Shown: positions 1-10,400 of the stretch, in pieces
How the letters are laid out: each line of letters starts with the position of its first letter
Numbering within the stretch: position 1 is the first letter of the stretch
Assembly: GCF_963548695.1 (NCBI RefSeq)
Contig: NZ_CAUUWA010000001.1
Coordinates: 25,867-89,866 of the forward strand
DNA: 64,000 nucleotides
Direction of reading: 5' to 3'
From: an uncultured Fretibacterium sp.
GTDB lineage: Bacteria > Synergistota > Synergistia > Synergistales > Aminobacteriaceae
The notes under the pieces: model-generated
Database searches by the model: none
What the model was told of the DNA's origin: nothing
Seen by the model: the letters and a program-made list of their open reading frames with translations, nothing else
Position numbers and translations under genes: made by a program

Positions 1-2543
1 AAATGGATGGTACACCCCTTTTCCCCGAACGACGCGCCGAGACCGTTCCCTACAGGCTCTCGGAGTCCGAAGGGCGTCTGTACAAAGCTGTCACCGAGTA
101 CGTGCGGGAGGAGTTCAATCGGGCCGAAAAGCTGAACAAAAAACACGGGGGCACGGTGGGGTTCGCGCTCACGATCCTGCAACGGCGTCTTGCCTCGTCT
201 CCAGATGCGATCTGCCAATCCCTGCGCCGCCGTCGGGATCGCCTGGAGAAACGATTGAGGGAGGAAGAGCTTCTCCGGCGGAGAGCCTTGTCGTCCGAGG
301 CGTTCGACGAGGACGACCTGGAGGACCTGGACAATCTGGAGGACGCTCTGGAGAGCGGGGCCGAGGATGAGACGGTCCTGGACCAGGCGACGGCCTCCGA
401 AACCCTGAAGGAGCTGAGGGCGGAGGTCGAGACGCTGCGGCGCCTCGAGGACATGGCCGCCGGGGTGCGGGACTCCGGCCGGGACACCAAATGGCTCCAG
501 CTGGCGCAGATTCTGGAGGAACTGTTTGTCGCCCCGGGCACCCGCGGTTCTGGTCCCCGAAAGCTGGTGGTCTTCACCGAACACCGGGACACGCTGAGGT
601 ATCTGGAGTCCCGAATCGGGGTTTACCTGGGGCGTCCCGGCTCCATCGCCGCCATCCACGGCGGGATGGGGCGGGAGGAACGCCGTAAGTCCCAGGAGCG
701 GTTTCTCCACGACCCCGAGGTGCGGATTCTGCTGGCCACCGATGCTGCAGGGGAGGGCATCAACCTCCAGAGGGCGCACCTGATGGTCAACTACGACCTG
801 CCATGGAACCCCAACCGGCTGGAGCAGCGGTTCGGGCGCATCCACCGCATCGGGCAGACGGAGGTCTGCCGGCTCTGGAACCTCGTCGCCTGCGAGACGC
901 GGGAGGGCGATGTCTACCTCACCCTGCTGAAGAAACTGGAGGAGGCCCGAAGCGCTCTGGGCGGCAGGGTTTTTGACGTCCTGGGCAAACTCCAGTTCGA
1001 GGGGCGTCCGCTGCGGGAGCTTCTTTTGGAGGCCGTTCGCTATGGGGAGGACCCCGATGTGCGAGCCCGCCTGACCCGCGTCGTGGAGGACGGTGTGGAT
1101 CGTCCGCACCTCGAGGAGCTGCTGGAGGACGGTGCGATCGCCCGCGAGGTCATGGACACGAGCCGCGTGGCCCGCGTGCGCGAGGAGATGGAGCGCGCAG
1201 AGGCCCGGCGTCTCCAGCCGCACTACATCGCGTCCTTTTTCCTGGAGGCCTTTGCCCGGCTTGGGGGAACCGTCCACGAACGGGAACCACGCAGATTTCA
1301 GGTTACTCACGTGCCTGCGCCGGTGCGTGTTCAGGGTCGCAGGATCGGCGTTGGGGAATACGTGCTGTCGCGCTACGAGCGCATCACCTTCGAGAAGGAG
1401 CGGGTGAACCTGCCGGGGTCTCCCATGGCCGCCTTCATCTGTCCTGGACATCCGTTGCTCGATGCCGTGATCGACCTGACCCTGGGGCGCCATCGGGACC
1501 TTCTGAGGCGGGGGACGGTCCTGGTGGACGAGCGGGACTTCGGACGTGACCCGCGGGTGCTGTTCTTCCTGGAGCACTCCATCCAGGATGCGACGCGGCT
1601 CCCCTCCGGGGAGCGGCGCACCGTGTCGCGGCGGATGCTCTACGTGGAGATGAGGGAGTCCGGGGAGGTGCGGCACCTGAACTACGCGCCGTATCTGGAT
1701 TACCGCCCTCTGGCGGAGGACGAGCCGACGGCGCGGGCGCTCCTGACCCGTCCGGAGTTTGGGTGGGTGATGCGCGGTCTGGAACAGAGGGCTCAGAGCT
1801 ATGCTATCGCTTCCGTGGTGCCGGAACACGTCGAGGAGGTCCGGAGGAACCGTCTGGGGTGGGTGGACAAGGCCCGCGTGGCGGTGAAGGAGCGGCTGAC
1901 CCGGGAGATTGCCCACTGGGACCATCGGGCCGAGGAGCTTCGCCTCAAGGAAAACGCAGGGAAGTCCGGGATGAGTTTGAACTCCTCCGAGGCACGCCGC
2001 CGCGCGGAGGAGCTGCGGGGCCGCCTTGAGGCCCGTATGAGAGAGCTGGATCGGGAGGCTCAACTCTCCGCCCTGCCTCCGACGCTCCTGGGCGGGCTGG
2101 TCGTCGTCCCCCTCGGCCTGATGGCGGAGATGACGGGCCGACCCGTTCCGGCTCCGTCGGTCGATACTCAGGCGTCCGCGGCCCGGGCCCGGGCTGTGGT
2201 GATGGAGGCGGAACGCGCTCTGGGCTTCGAGCCCGCGGATCGGGAGTTCGAGCGCCTGGGGTACGATATCGAGAGCCGCGACCCCGTGCGGGGCCGGCTC
2301 CGCTTCATTGAAGTGAAGGGGCGGGCCGCCGGGGCCCAGACGCTGACCGTGACCCGAAACGAGGTCCTCTACTCCCTGAACAAGCCGGATGATTTTATCC
2401 TGGCGATGGTGGAGTTCTCGGAGGACGGCGGGGAGCGCGTGCGCTACCTGCGCCGCCCGTTCCAAAAGGAGCCGGACTTCGGCGTCACCAGCGTGAACTA
2501 TGATTTTTCCGAGCTCTGGGAGCGGGCCGAGGCGCCGTGTTGA
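1..2543 (+). CDS. SNF2/DEAD-like helicase with C-terminal DUF3883 (5' end outside window)
   Basis: The visible 846 residues hold only the second RecA-like lobe of a superfamily 2 helicase plus a long C-terminal region. Motif IV-like FTEHRDTLRYL lies near residue 190, motif V (ATDAAGEGINLQ) near 245 and motif VI (EQRFGRIHRIGQ) near 275. Walker A and DExH motifs are absent, so the ATG at position 3 is internal and the gene begins upstream of the window. The last ~110 residues (FIEVKGRAAG) match the DUF3883 fold, a restriction-endonuclease-like or regulatory domain common in defence helicases. A charged region at residues 75-150 looks coiled-coil. The stop lies 67 bases before the methyltransferase start, so the two are probably co-transcribed. 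Role inferred: DNA translocase of an antiphage barrier system (Hma, DISARM or BREX type 3-like). Confidence 0.85.
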   Translation, partial: MDGTPLFPERRAETVPYRLSESEGRLYKAVTEYVREEFNRAEKLNKKHGGTVGFALTILQRRLASSPDAICQSLRRRRDRLEKRLREEELLRRRALSSEAFDEDDLEDLDNLEDALESGAEDETVLDQATASETLKELRAEVETLRRLEDMAAGVRDSGRDTKWLQLAQILEELFVAPGTRGSGPRKLVVFTEHRDTLRYLESRIGVYLGRPGSIAAIHGGMGREERRKSQERFLHDPEVRILLATDAAGEGINLQRAHLMVNYDLPWNPNRLEQRFGRIHRIGQTEVCRLWNLVACETREGDVYLTLLKKLEEARSALGGRVFDVLGKLQFEGRPLRELLLEAVRYGEDPDVRARLTRVVEDGVDRPHLEELLEDGAIAREVMDTSRVARVREEMERAEARRLQPHYIASFFLEAFARLGGTVHEREPRRFQVTHVPAPVRVQGRRIGVGEYVLSRYERITFEKERVNLPGSPMAAFICPGHPLLDAVIDLTLGRHRDLLRRGTVLVDERDFGRDPRVLFFLEHSIQDATRLPSGERRTVSRRMLYVEMRESGEVRHLNYAPYLDYRPLAEDEPTARALLTRPEFGWVMRGLEQRAQSYAIASVVPEHVEEVRRNRLGWVDKARVAVKERLTREIAHWDHRAEELRLKENAGKSGMSLNSSEARRRAEELRGRLEARMRELDREAQLSALPPTLLGGLVVVPLGLMAEMTGRPVPAPSVDTQASAARARAVVMEAERALGFEPADREFERLGYDIESRDPVRGRLRFIEVKGRAAGAQTLTVTRNEVLYSLNKPDDFILAMVEFSEDGGERVRYLRRPFQKEPDFGVTSVNYDFSELWERAEAPC

Positions 2544-2610
2544 GCACTCTGTGCGAGACGGCCCGTTCCTGCAGGACGAATTTTTGACGCGATGGGGGAA
2601 GGATGAGGTT

Positions 2611-5550
2611 ATGACGAACGCGGGCGGCACCCCGATAAAAAACACCAAAAAACTGATCGAGACGGTCATCCCGCTGGAGGCGGTCAACGCGGCCAGCGCG
2701 AAGGAGAAATCCATCCGTCACGGGCACCCCAGCACCCTGCACCTCTGGTGGTCCCGAAAGCCCTTGGCTACCGCCCGCGCGGTGCTGTTCGCCCAGATGG
2801 TGGACGACCCGGAGTCCGACCCGGAGCGTTTCCCCACGGAGGAGGCGCAGGCGTGCGAACGCGAACGGCTCCTTGCTTTAATGGAGGAGCTGGTGAAGTG
2901 GGAGAACACGACGAACGAGGAGGTGTTGGGCCGCGCCCGGGAGGAGATCCGAAGGAGCTGGCGGCGTACCTGCGCCCTCAACGCGGGACACCCCCGCGCG
3001 GCGGAGTGGTTCGACCCCGACCGGCTCCCGGCGTTCCACGACCCCTTCGCCGGGGGCGGGGCCCTGCCGCTGGAGGCCCAGCGTCTGGGGCTGGAGAGCT
3101 GGGCCTCCGACCTCAACCCCGTGGCCGTGCTGATCAACAAGGCGATGATCGAGCTGCCGCCCCGTTTTGCGGGGCAGCCTCCCGTGCATCCCGACGCCCG
3201 CTCGAATCGGGAGCTGCTCGGCACGCCTTGGCGCGGTGCGCGCGGGCTGGCCGAGGACGTGCGGCGCTATGGGCGCTGGATGCGGGATGAGGCGGAGCGC
3301 CGCATCGGGCGCCTCTATCCCAGGGTGACGGTCACGCCCGAGATGGTGCGGGAGCGCCCCGACCTGAAGCCCTATGAGGGGCGGGCGCTGACGGTGATCG
3401 CGTGGCTGTGGGCGCGCACCGTGCAGAGCCCCAACCCCGCCTTCGCGAACGTCGAGGTGCCCCTGGCCTCCACCTTCATGCTCTCCACGAAGAAGGGCAG
3501 GGAGGCCTGGGTGGAGCCGGTGATCGAAGGGAACATGTACCGTTTTGTGGTGCGGACGGCTGGGGCGGGGAGCGTCCCGCCGGAGTTCGCGAAGAACGGG
3601 ACCTCGGCGGGGAAACGAAGTGCGTTTCTCTGCCTGTTCTCGAACGCTCCCGTCACCTATGAGCATATTCGTGCAGAGGGTAAAGCCGGGCGTATGGGAG
3701 CTCGGCTCATGGCGGTGGTCGCGGAGGGGGAGCGCGAGCGGGTGTACCTGAGCCCCACCCCGGAGCACGAGGAGGCCGCGCGGGGGGCCAGCCCGGAGTG
3801 GAGACCGGAAAGCCCCTTACCTGATCATCCTCGAGATTTCAAAACGCCAAATTATGGTCTTACAACCTTCGGCGACCTGTTCACCTCCCGGCAGCTGGTG
3901 GCGCTGACCACCTTTTCCGACCTGGTGGGGGAGGCCGTGGAGCGCGTCCGGCGCGACGCCGAGGCCGTCTCCGCTCAATCCGGGGGGCTGCCCCAGGACG
4001 ACCGGCCCCTGCGCGAGGACGGTCGGGGTCCCCGAGCCTACGCCGAGGCCGTTGGGGTGTATTTGGGGTTTGGGGTAAGCAAACAGGCCGATTTAAGTAA
4101 TAGTTTATGTGCTTGGGAACCTGTTGCTCAATGTCCAAGGCATCTTTTTACTCGACAGGCTATTCCGATGGTCTGGAGTTTTGCTGAGGGGAATCCTTTG
4201 GGGAACAATTCAGGCTCATGGAGCACTTTTGTGGAGGGCATTGAAAAGGCGTTTTCAAAAAATTTCGGAATGGATTGTTCCAAAAGCAAAGGATATGTTG
4301 CTCAAAGCGATGCGGCCGGACAAAATTTTTCTCTAGCAAAGGTGGTTTCCACCGATCCCCCCTACTACGACAACATCGGCTACGCCGACCTGTCGGACTT
4401 CTTCTACGTCTGGCTCCGCCGGTCCCTGGCCCCCATCTACCCGGACCTCTTCGCCACCCTGGGGACCCCCAAGGCCGGGGAGCTGGTGGCGACGCCCTAC
4501 CGCCACGAGAGCCCGGAGGCCGCCGAGGCCTTCTTCATGGAGGGCATGACCCGCGCCCTGGGACGCCTGGCGGAGCAGGCCCACCCGGCCTTCCCCGTCA
4601 CGGTCTACTACGCCTTCAAGCAGTCGGAGACGCGCGAGGGCGAAACGCGCAACACCGGGTGGGAGGCCTTCCTGGAGGCGGTGATGCGTGCGGGTTTCGC
4701 GGTGACGGGGACCTGGCCCATGCGCACGGAGAACAGCAGTCGTATGAATGGACAGGAGACGAACGCCCTCGCCTCCAGCATCGTCCTGGCCTGCCGACGG
4801 CGCGCGCCCGACGCGCCGTCCGTGACGCGCCGGGAGTTCCTGGCGGAGCTGAGGCGGGAGCTGCCGCCGGCGCTGCGGCGGATGCAGGCGGAGAACATTG
4901 CGCCGGTGGACCTGGCCCAGGCCGCCATCGGCCCCGGCATGGCGGCCTTCACGCGCCACGGCGCCGTGCTGAACGCGCAGGGCGCGCACCTCTCCGTCCG
5001 GGACGCTCTGACCGAGATCAACGGCCTGTTGGACGAGACGCTGGTGGAGCGTGAGGGGGATTTTGACGCGGGCAGCCGCTGGGCCCTGGCGTGGTTCGAG
5101 CAGCACGGGTTCGGCGAGGGGGAGTTCGGCGTCGCCGAGACCCTCTCCAAGGCCAAGAACACGTCCGTCCGGGCCCTCGTCGAGGCGGGGCTCCTGGAAT
5201 CGCGCCACGGGCGGGTGCGCCTGCTGCCGCCCTCCGAGCTTTCTGCGGACTGGAAGCCCGCGGGGGAGGGAGAGGGGGAGAATACCGTCTGGGAGACGGT
5301 GCACCACCTGATCCGCGTCCTGGAGTCCGGGGGGGAGCGGCCCGCGGCAGAGCTGGTCGTGCGGCTGGGCAGCCGAGCGGAGACGGCGCGCGAGCTGGCG
5401 TACCGCCTGTACCTGATCTGCGAGCGGCTCGGGCGCGCCGCCGAGGCCCAGAGCTACAATGCCCTGGTGCGAAGCTGGCCGGAGCTGACGCGCCTGGCCC
5501 GCAACCCCGACGCCCTTCGGTCGGCGCAGGACAGCCCCTCCCTGTTCTGA
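2611..5550 (+). CDS. DUF1156 adenine-specific DNA methyltransferase (COG1743-like)
   Basis: A 979-residue protein from the ATG at 2611, which has a GGGGGAAGGATGAGG ribosome site; the open frame reaches back to 2500 but that start overlaps the helicase. The N-terminal KSIRHGHPSTLHLWWSRKPL is the DUF1156 signature. AdoMet motif I is DPFAGGG near residue 143 and catalytic motif IV is DPPYYDN near residue 581. The family transfers methyl groups to adenine N6, giving self/non-self marking in large defence systems. Base composition is patchy: 3822-3875 and 4055-4345 are visibly AT-richer, with codons unlike the flanks, while the reading frame stays intact. The gene sits between the helicase and the ATPase cassette, all on one strand with short gaps. 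Confidence 0.88.
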   Translation: MTNAGGTPIKNTKKLIETVIPLEAVNAASAKEKSIRHGHPSTLHLWWSRKPLATARAVLFAQMVDDPESDPERFPTEEAQACERERLLALMEELVKWENTTNEEVLGRAREEIRRSWRRTCALNAGHPRAAEWFDPDRLPAFHDPFAGGGALPLEAQRLGLESWASDLNPVAVLINKAMIELPPRFAGQPPVHPDARSNRELLGTPWRGARGLAEDVRRYGRWMRDEAERRIGRLYPRVTVTPEMVRERPDLKPYEGRALTVIAWLWARTVQSPNPAFANVEVPLASTFMLSTKKGREAWVEPVIEGNMYRFVVRTAGAGSVPPEFAKNGTSAGKRSAFLCLFSNAPVTYEHIRAEGKAGRMGARLMAVVAEGERERVYLSPTPEHEEAARGASPEWRPESPLPDHPRDFKTPNYGLTTFGDLFTSRQLVALTTFSDLVGEAVERVRRDAEAVSAQSGGLPQDDRPLREDGRGPRAYAEAVGVYLGFGVSKQADLSNSLCAWEPVAQCPRHLFTRQAIPMVWSFAEGNPLGNNSGSWSTFVEGIEKAFSKNFGMDCSKSKGYVAQSDAAGQNFSLAKVVSTDPPYYDNIGYADLSDFFYVWLRRSLAPIYPDLFATLGTPKAGELVATPYRHESPEAAEAFFMEGMTRALGRLAEQAHPAFPVTVYYAFKQSETREGETRNTGWEAFLEAVMRAGFAVTGTWPMRTENSSRMNGQETNALASSIVLACRRRAPDAPSVTRREFLAELRRELPPALRRMQAENIAPVDLAQAAIGPGMAAFTRHGAVLNAQGAHLSVRDALTEINGLLDETLVEREGDFDAGSRWALAWFEQHGFGEGEFGVAETLSKAKNTSVRALVEAGLLESRHGRVRLLPPSELSADWKPAGEGEGENTVWETVHHLIRVLESGGERPAAELVVRLGSRAETARELAYRLYLICERLGRAAEAQSYNALVRSWPELTRLARNPDALRSAQDSPSLF

Positions 5551-5560
5551 GGAGGATAAT

Positions 5561-6748
5561 TTGATCATGACGATCCGATCAATAGCTCTGAAAAATTTTT
5601 TGAGCTTCGGGCCTATGGCGGAGCCTCTCGAGCTGCGTTCGCTCAACGTGGTGATCGGCCCGAATGGCTCCGGCAAGTCCAATCTGATGGAGGCCTTTGA
5701 GCTGCTGCGCAGCGCCCCTTTGCAGCTGGTTGCGCCCATCCGTGAAGGGGGAGGGGTTGAGGAATGGATCTGGAAGGGCGGAGATGCCCAATCCCGCCCC
5801 GCGGCCTCCGTGGAAGTGCTGGTCGATTATCCCCCCTACGAACGTTCGCTCCGTTACCGTTTGGCTTTTTCCTCCGTCGGGCAGCGGTTCGAGATCGACG
5901 ACGAAGTCCTCGAGAACGAATGCTGCGATGATCCGCAGCGTCATCCTCAGCCCTTCTTTTATTATCGTTTCAACGGGGGGCGACCGCTACTGAGTGTGTC
6001 GGGGTTGGAAGATCGAAGAGAGCTGCGCAAGGAGGAAATCGACCTCGAGAGATCCATCCTGGCTCAACGCCGGGACCCCGATCACTACCCCGAGCTGACG
6101 TGGCTGGCCGATCGGCTGGGAGCCATGCGGCTCTATCGGGATTGGAATTTTGGACGCTATACGCCGCCCCGCCTCCCTCAGAGGGCGGATGGGCCCAATC
6201 GGTATCTGGAGCCGGATGCCGGAAACCTGGCTTTGGTCCTGAGCCGGTTTTCCGAGGACCTGTCCGTCAAAAAACTTCTTTTGGATTGGCTTCGGAGACT
6301 TTACGAGGGGATAGAAGATTTTTATGTGTCGATAGCGGGGGGAACGGTTCAGGTTTTCTTCCGGGAGTGGGGGCGCCCCATACCCGCGACTCGATTATCG
6401 GACGGAACGCTTCGCTATCTGTGCCTGCTCGCGATTCTCCTGAACCCCGAGGTCCCTCCCTTCGTCTGTATTGAGGAACCGGAATTGGGCCTGCATCCCG
6501 ATATGCTGCCGGACGTCGCAGAGTTACTGCGTATGGCTTCCAACAAAACGCAAATTTTGGTGACGACGCACTCCAGCGCTTTGGTCGACGCGCTGAGCGA
6601 TACGCCCGATTCGATTGTGGTCGCCGAGAGGCTTGAGGGGACGACGGCCCTGCAGCGCCTTGAGAAGGAAAAGCTTGCATTATGGCTTGAAAAATACAGT
6701 CTGGGAGAGCTCTGGATTCGGGGCGAGATCGGAGGGATGAGATGGTGA
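5561..6748 (+). CDS. SMC/RecF-like AAA ATPase (AAA_15/AAA_21 type)
   Basis: A 395-residue ABC-class ATPase. Walker A GPNGSGKS lies at residues 33-40, the merged Walker B/D-loop CIEEPELGLHP near 302-312, and the H-loop TTHSSAL near 334. The short coiled section between them and the overall length fit the AAA_15/AAA_21 predicted ATPases (COG4637-like) seen in OLD, Gabija, PARIS and retron effectors. A TTG at 5561 follows GGAGG by five bases; an ATG at 5567 is the alternative start. The stop overlaps the next gene by seven bases, so the two proteins are translationally coupled and likely form a complex. The pair is embedded between the methyltransferase and the DUF499 ATPase. Function inferred: sensor or motor half of an antiphage effector pair. 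Confidence 0.85.
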   Translation: MIMTIRSIALKNFLSFGPMAEPLELRSLNVVIGPNGSGKSNLMEAFELLRSAPLQLVAPIREGGGVEEWIWKGGDAQSRPAASVEVLVDYPPYERSLRYRLAFSSVGQRFEIDDEVLENECCDDPQRHPQPFFYYRFNGGRPLLSVSGLEDRRELRKEEIDLERSILAQRRDPDHYPELTWLADRLGAMRLYRDWNFGRYTPPRLPQRADGPNRYLEPDAGNLALVLSRFSEDLSVKKLLLDWLRRLYEGIEDFYVSIAGGTVQVFFREWGRPIPATRLSDGTLRYLCLLAILLNPEVPPFVCIEEPELGLHPDMLPDVAELLRMASNKTQILVTTHSSALVDALSDTPDSIVVAERLEGTTALQRLEKEKLALWLEKYSLGELWIRGEIGGMRW

Positions 6749-7377
6749 CCGTTCGGCTGTATGTCGAGGGGGGCGGAGACTCCAGCACCCTGAAGACGGA
6801 GTGCCGTCGCGCCTTCTCCGAGCTATTGCGAAAGGCGGGGTGCGCTGGAAAGATGCCGCGTATCGTAGCCTGTGGAAGCAGGGAGAATGCCTACGATTCG
6901 TTCCGAACTTCGGTCAAAAACGGAGAGAGAGCCTTGCTGCTGGTGGACAGCGAATCTCCTGTGGATGCGTCGTATATGGGGGAGCTTCCTTCAAGATGGC
7001 GTCCCTGGAGGCATTTGGCAGAATACGAGGGCGACGGCTGGGAGAAACCGGAGGGGACGGACGACATCCATTGTCACTTAATGGTGGAATGTATGGAAAA
7101 TTGGCTGCTATCGGATTCCGAAGCCCTGAAAGCTGTTTTTGGAAAGAACTTTCGTGAGGATGATTTGCCGAATCCTCGCGATGCGGAGCGGGTCTCCAAA
7201 AGCGACGCACAGAAAAGGCTGAGGCAGGCGACGGCGAATTGTCCGGGCGGCCCTTACGGGAAGGGGAAACACTCCTTTAAGATCCTGGCAAAGCTGTCAT
7301 CGGATAAGCTGGAGAGAAGCTGCCGCTGGGCCAAACGTTTTTTTGATTTCTTTCGGGAATCCGAAGGGAACACCTAA
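6742..7377 (+). CDS. DUF4276 family protein, TOPRIM-like putative nuclease
   Basis: A 211-residue protein whose N-terminus (LYVEGGGDS, Glu9 to Ser14), acidic strand LLLVDSES (Asp69, Glu71) and HLMVECMENW block (112-121) match the DUF4276 family. Such families carry the acidic arrangement of TOPRIM nucleases and typically follow an SMC-like ATPase, as here (seven-base overlap with the upstream gene). The C-terminal GGPYGKGKHSF stretch is also typical of the family. By analogy with PARIS (ATPase plus DUF4435) and OLD/Gabija, it may be a nuclease released or activated by its partner; that role is inference. A short duplication (GGAACACCTAA / GGAACACCTAAC) overlaps its stop. An inactive or regulatory TOPRIM protein is also possible. 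Confidence 0.8.
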   Translation: MVTVRLYVEGGGDSSTLKTECRRAFSELLRKAGCAGKMPRIVACGSRENAYDSFRTSVKNGERALLLVDSESPVDASYMGELPSRWRPWRHLAEYEGDGWEKPEGTDDIHCHLMVECMENWLLSDSEALKAVFGKNFREDDLPNPRDAERVSKSDAQKRLRQATANCPGGPYGKGKHSFKILAKLSSDKLERSCRWAKRFFDFFRESEGNT

Positions 7378-7432
7378 GGAACACCTAACGAACGACAGGG
7401 GAACAGGGGAAAATGCGCGGGAGGGCAGTGTG

Positions 7433-10400
7433 ATGGCGATGACCAACTACGAACGTGTGGGCAGGGCGATGGAGCTTCTTCGGCTGGGGCTGGCGCCCTT
7501 TGTGGAGCGCGAGCTGGGAAACGTCGTTCCCGCCCCTCAGGAACTGGCGCGGAGTTATTTTCCGGACGACCCCATGGCGCAGAAACCGCTGGCCGAGTGG
7601 GATGCCTCCCTGCTCCTGCGCCTGATGTGGGATGCGTGGAACTCCACGTTCAAGCAGGTTCTGGGCTTCAGCGAGCGGTCCCTGGTCAGCGAGCTGCGGA
7701 CGTTCCGCAACCGCTGGGCCCATCAGGAAAAGTTTTCGAGCGATGACACGGATCGCGCGCTGGACTCCGCGGCCCGGCTCCTGACGGCCATCTCCGCCCC
7801 GGAGGCCGACGAGCTGAACAAGATGAAGATGGAGCTGCGGCGGATCGTCTACGACGAGCAGGTGCGGGGTGAGAAGCGCCGGGCCGGAGGTTCCCTCGTC
7901 GAGGCCGCGCCCGGCGTCCTGAAGCCCTGGCGCGCGGTGGTCGAGCCGCACGACGACGTGGCGAGTGGACGCTACCAGCAGGCGGAGTTCGCCGCGGACC
8001 TCTGGCAGGTGCACCGGGGCGAGGGCGCGTCCGAGTACCGGGATCCCCGGGAGTTCTTCCGGCGCACCTTCCTCACCGACAGCCTTCGGCGCCTTCTGGC
8101 TGGAGGGGCGGAACGCCTCTCCGGAAAGGGCGGAGACCCCGTCGTCCAGCTCCAGACCAATTTCGGGGGCGGCAAGACCCACTCCATGCTGGCCCTGTAC
8201 CACCTCTTCTCTGGCGTGCAGCCGGGCGAGCTTGCCGGGGCGGAGGATATCCTGGCGGAGGCGGGGATCGACACCCTGCCCGCCGTACGCCGTGTGGTGT
8301 TGGTGGGGAACAAGATATCGCCCGGAAACCCGTCGGTCAAGCCCGACGGCTTCACGGTGCGCACGCTGTGGGGCGAGCTGGCGTGGCAGTTGGGGGGCGC
8401 TGCGGCCTACGAGAGAATTCGCGCGGACGACGAACGGGCCACCAACCCCGGTGACCTCCTGAGGGAACTGCTTCGGGAATATGGGCCCTGTCTGATCCTG
8501 GTGGATGAGTGGGTGGCCTATGCCCGGCAGCTTCACGATTCCGGTGACCTTCCGGGGGGCAGCTTCGAGACCCAGTTCAGCTTTGCCCAGACCCTCACGG
8601 AGTCCGCCAAGGGCGTGGAGAACAGCCTGTTGGTCGTCTCGCTCCCGGCCTCGGACACGGGCGCCCCGCGCCGGGAGGTCGACGACACCGAGGTGGGGGG
8701 GCTGCGCGGGCGCGAGGCCCTGGATCGTCTGCAGAACGTCGTGGGGCGCGTGGAGTCCTCCTGGCGTCCCGCAACCGCCGAGGAGGGGTTCGAGATCGTC
8801 CGGCGCCGCCTCTTCAAGTCCCTGGACGGGGCCGATGCCTTCAAGAGCCGGGACGTCACCGCCCGGGCCTTCTCCGAGCTCTATCGCTCTCAGAGAGCGG
8901 AGTTCCCCCCGGAATGCCACGACGCGGACTACGAGGAGCGCGTCCGTTCCGCCTACCCCATCCATCCCGAGATCTTCGACCGGCTCTACACCGACTGGTC
9001 CGCGCTGGTGAGGTTCCAGCGGACGCGGGGCGTGCTGCGCCTCATGGCGTCCGTCATCCACAGCCTGTGGGAGAGGGGCGACACGAGCCCCCTGATCCTG
9101 CCCTCCACGATCCCCATCGACGACCCGAGGGTTCGATCCGAGCTGACCCGGTACCTTCCGGACAATTGGGATCCGGTCATCGGCAAGGATGTGGACGGCC
9201 CTCAGTCCCTGCCGCTGCGCATCGACGGGGATAACCCGAACCTGGGAAAGTTCTCCGCCGCCCGCAGGGTGGCGCGTACCCTCTACCTGGGGTCGGCCCC
9301 CACCACAACGGCCCCGCAGAAGGGCGTGGAGGACAGGCGGGTGAAGCTGGGATGCGCCGTGCCGGGGGACCCCGTCTCCGTTTTCGGCGACGCTCTGCGC
9401 CGCCTTGTCGGGGCCGCGACGTACCTCTATCAAGATGGGGTGCGCTACTGGTACTCCACGCAGCCCACGGTGACGAAACTGGCGGAGGATCGGGCCGAGC
9501 TGCTGAGGCGCGAGCCCGAAAGGGTCGCGGAGGAGCTGGAGAAGCGTCTGAAAAACGACCTGAGGCAGAGCGCGGATTTCGAGAGGGTGCATCTGTTTCC
9601 CCGTTCGAGCGCGGACGTCCCGGACGATCAGGCCGTCCGTCTGGTGGTGCTCTCGCCCGAACACCCCTTCACGAAGAAGGAGGACAATGCCGCGGAGGCC
9701 GCCGCGCGGGAGATCCTGGAGAACCGCGGAACGGCTCCGCGGCTCTATCGAAACACCCTGATCTTTCTGGCCGCGGACAAAATCCGCCTTCAGGATATGG
9801 AGGCGGAGCTTCGCAAGTATCTTGCCTGGAGGTCAATCCTGGAGGAGAAGGAGTCCCTCAATCTGGACCCGCATCAGGCACGCCAATCGGAGTCTCAACT
9901 CAAGGCCGCGGATGCCGCGGTCCTAGCGCGCCTTCCAGAGACCTACCAGACGCTGCTCGTCCCCACCCAGTCCACGCCCCAGGAGCCGGTGACCTTCCAG
10001 GCCGTCCGCCTCTCCAGCGGGGAGGGCCTGGCCGTTCGGGCCTGCAAAAAGCTGAGGAACGACGAAAATTTGTTGTTGTCGATCGGCCCGGCCATCCTGC
10101 GCCGCTATATTGACGCGATCCCCCTCTGGAGGGGGGACGGCAATGCGGTGTCGCTTCGCCAGCTCGCCGAGGATTTCGCCCAGTATCCCTATCTGCCTCG
10201 AATAGCGAATCCCAGGGTGCTGGTTCGCTCCGCCTCGGAGGGTGTGGCCTTGCTCACCTGGCGCAACGACACCTTTGCCTATGCGGAGGGGTACGACGGC
10301 GCCCGTTACCTTGGCCTCAGGGGTGGCCAAAACGTCTCCTGCAGCGCGGAGGGCGGGGGGCTGCTGGTGAGGCCGGAGGCAGCGGAGGCGCAGCTGAAGG

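Noticed and set aside
3881..5739. Long reverse-strand frames under the methyltransferase, and similar ones elsewhere
   Set aside because: GC-rich shadow frames with Arg/Pro/Gly-rich translations and no family motifs.
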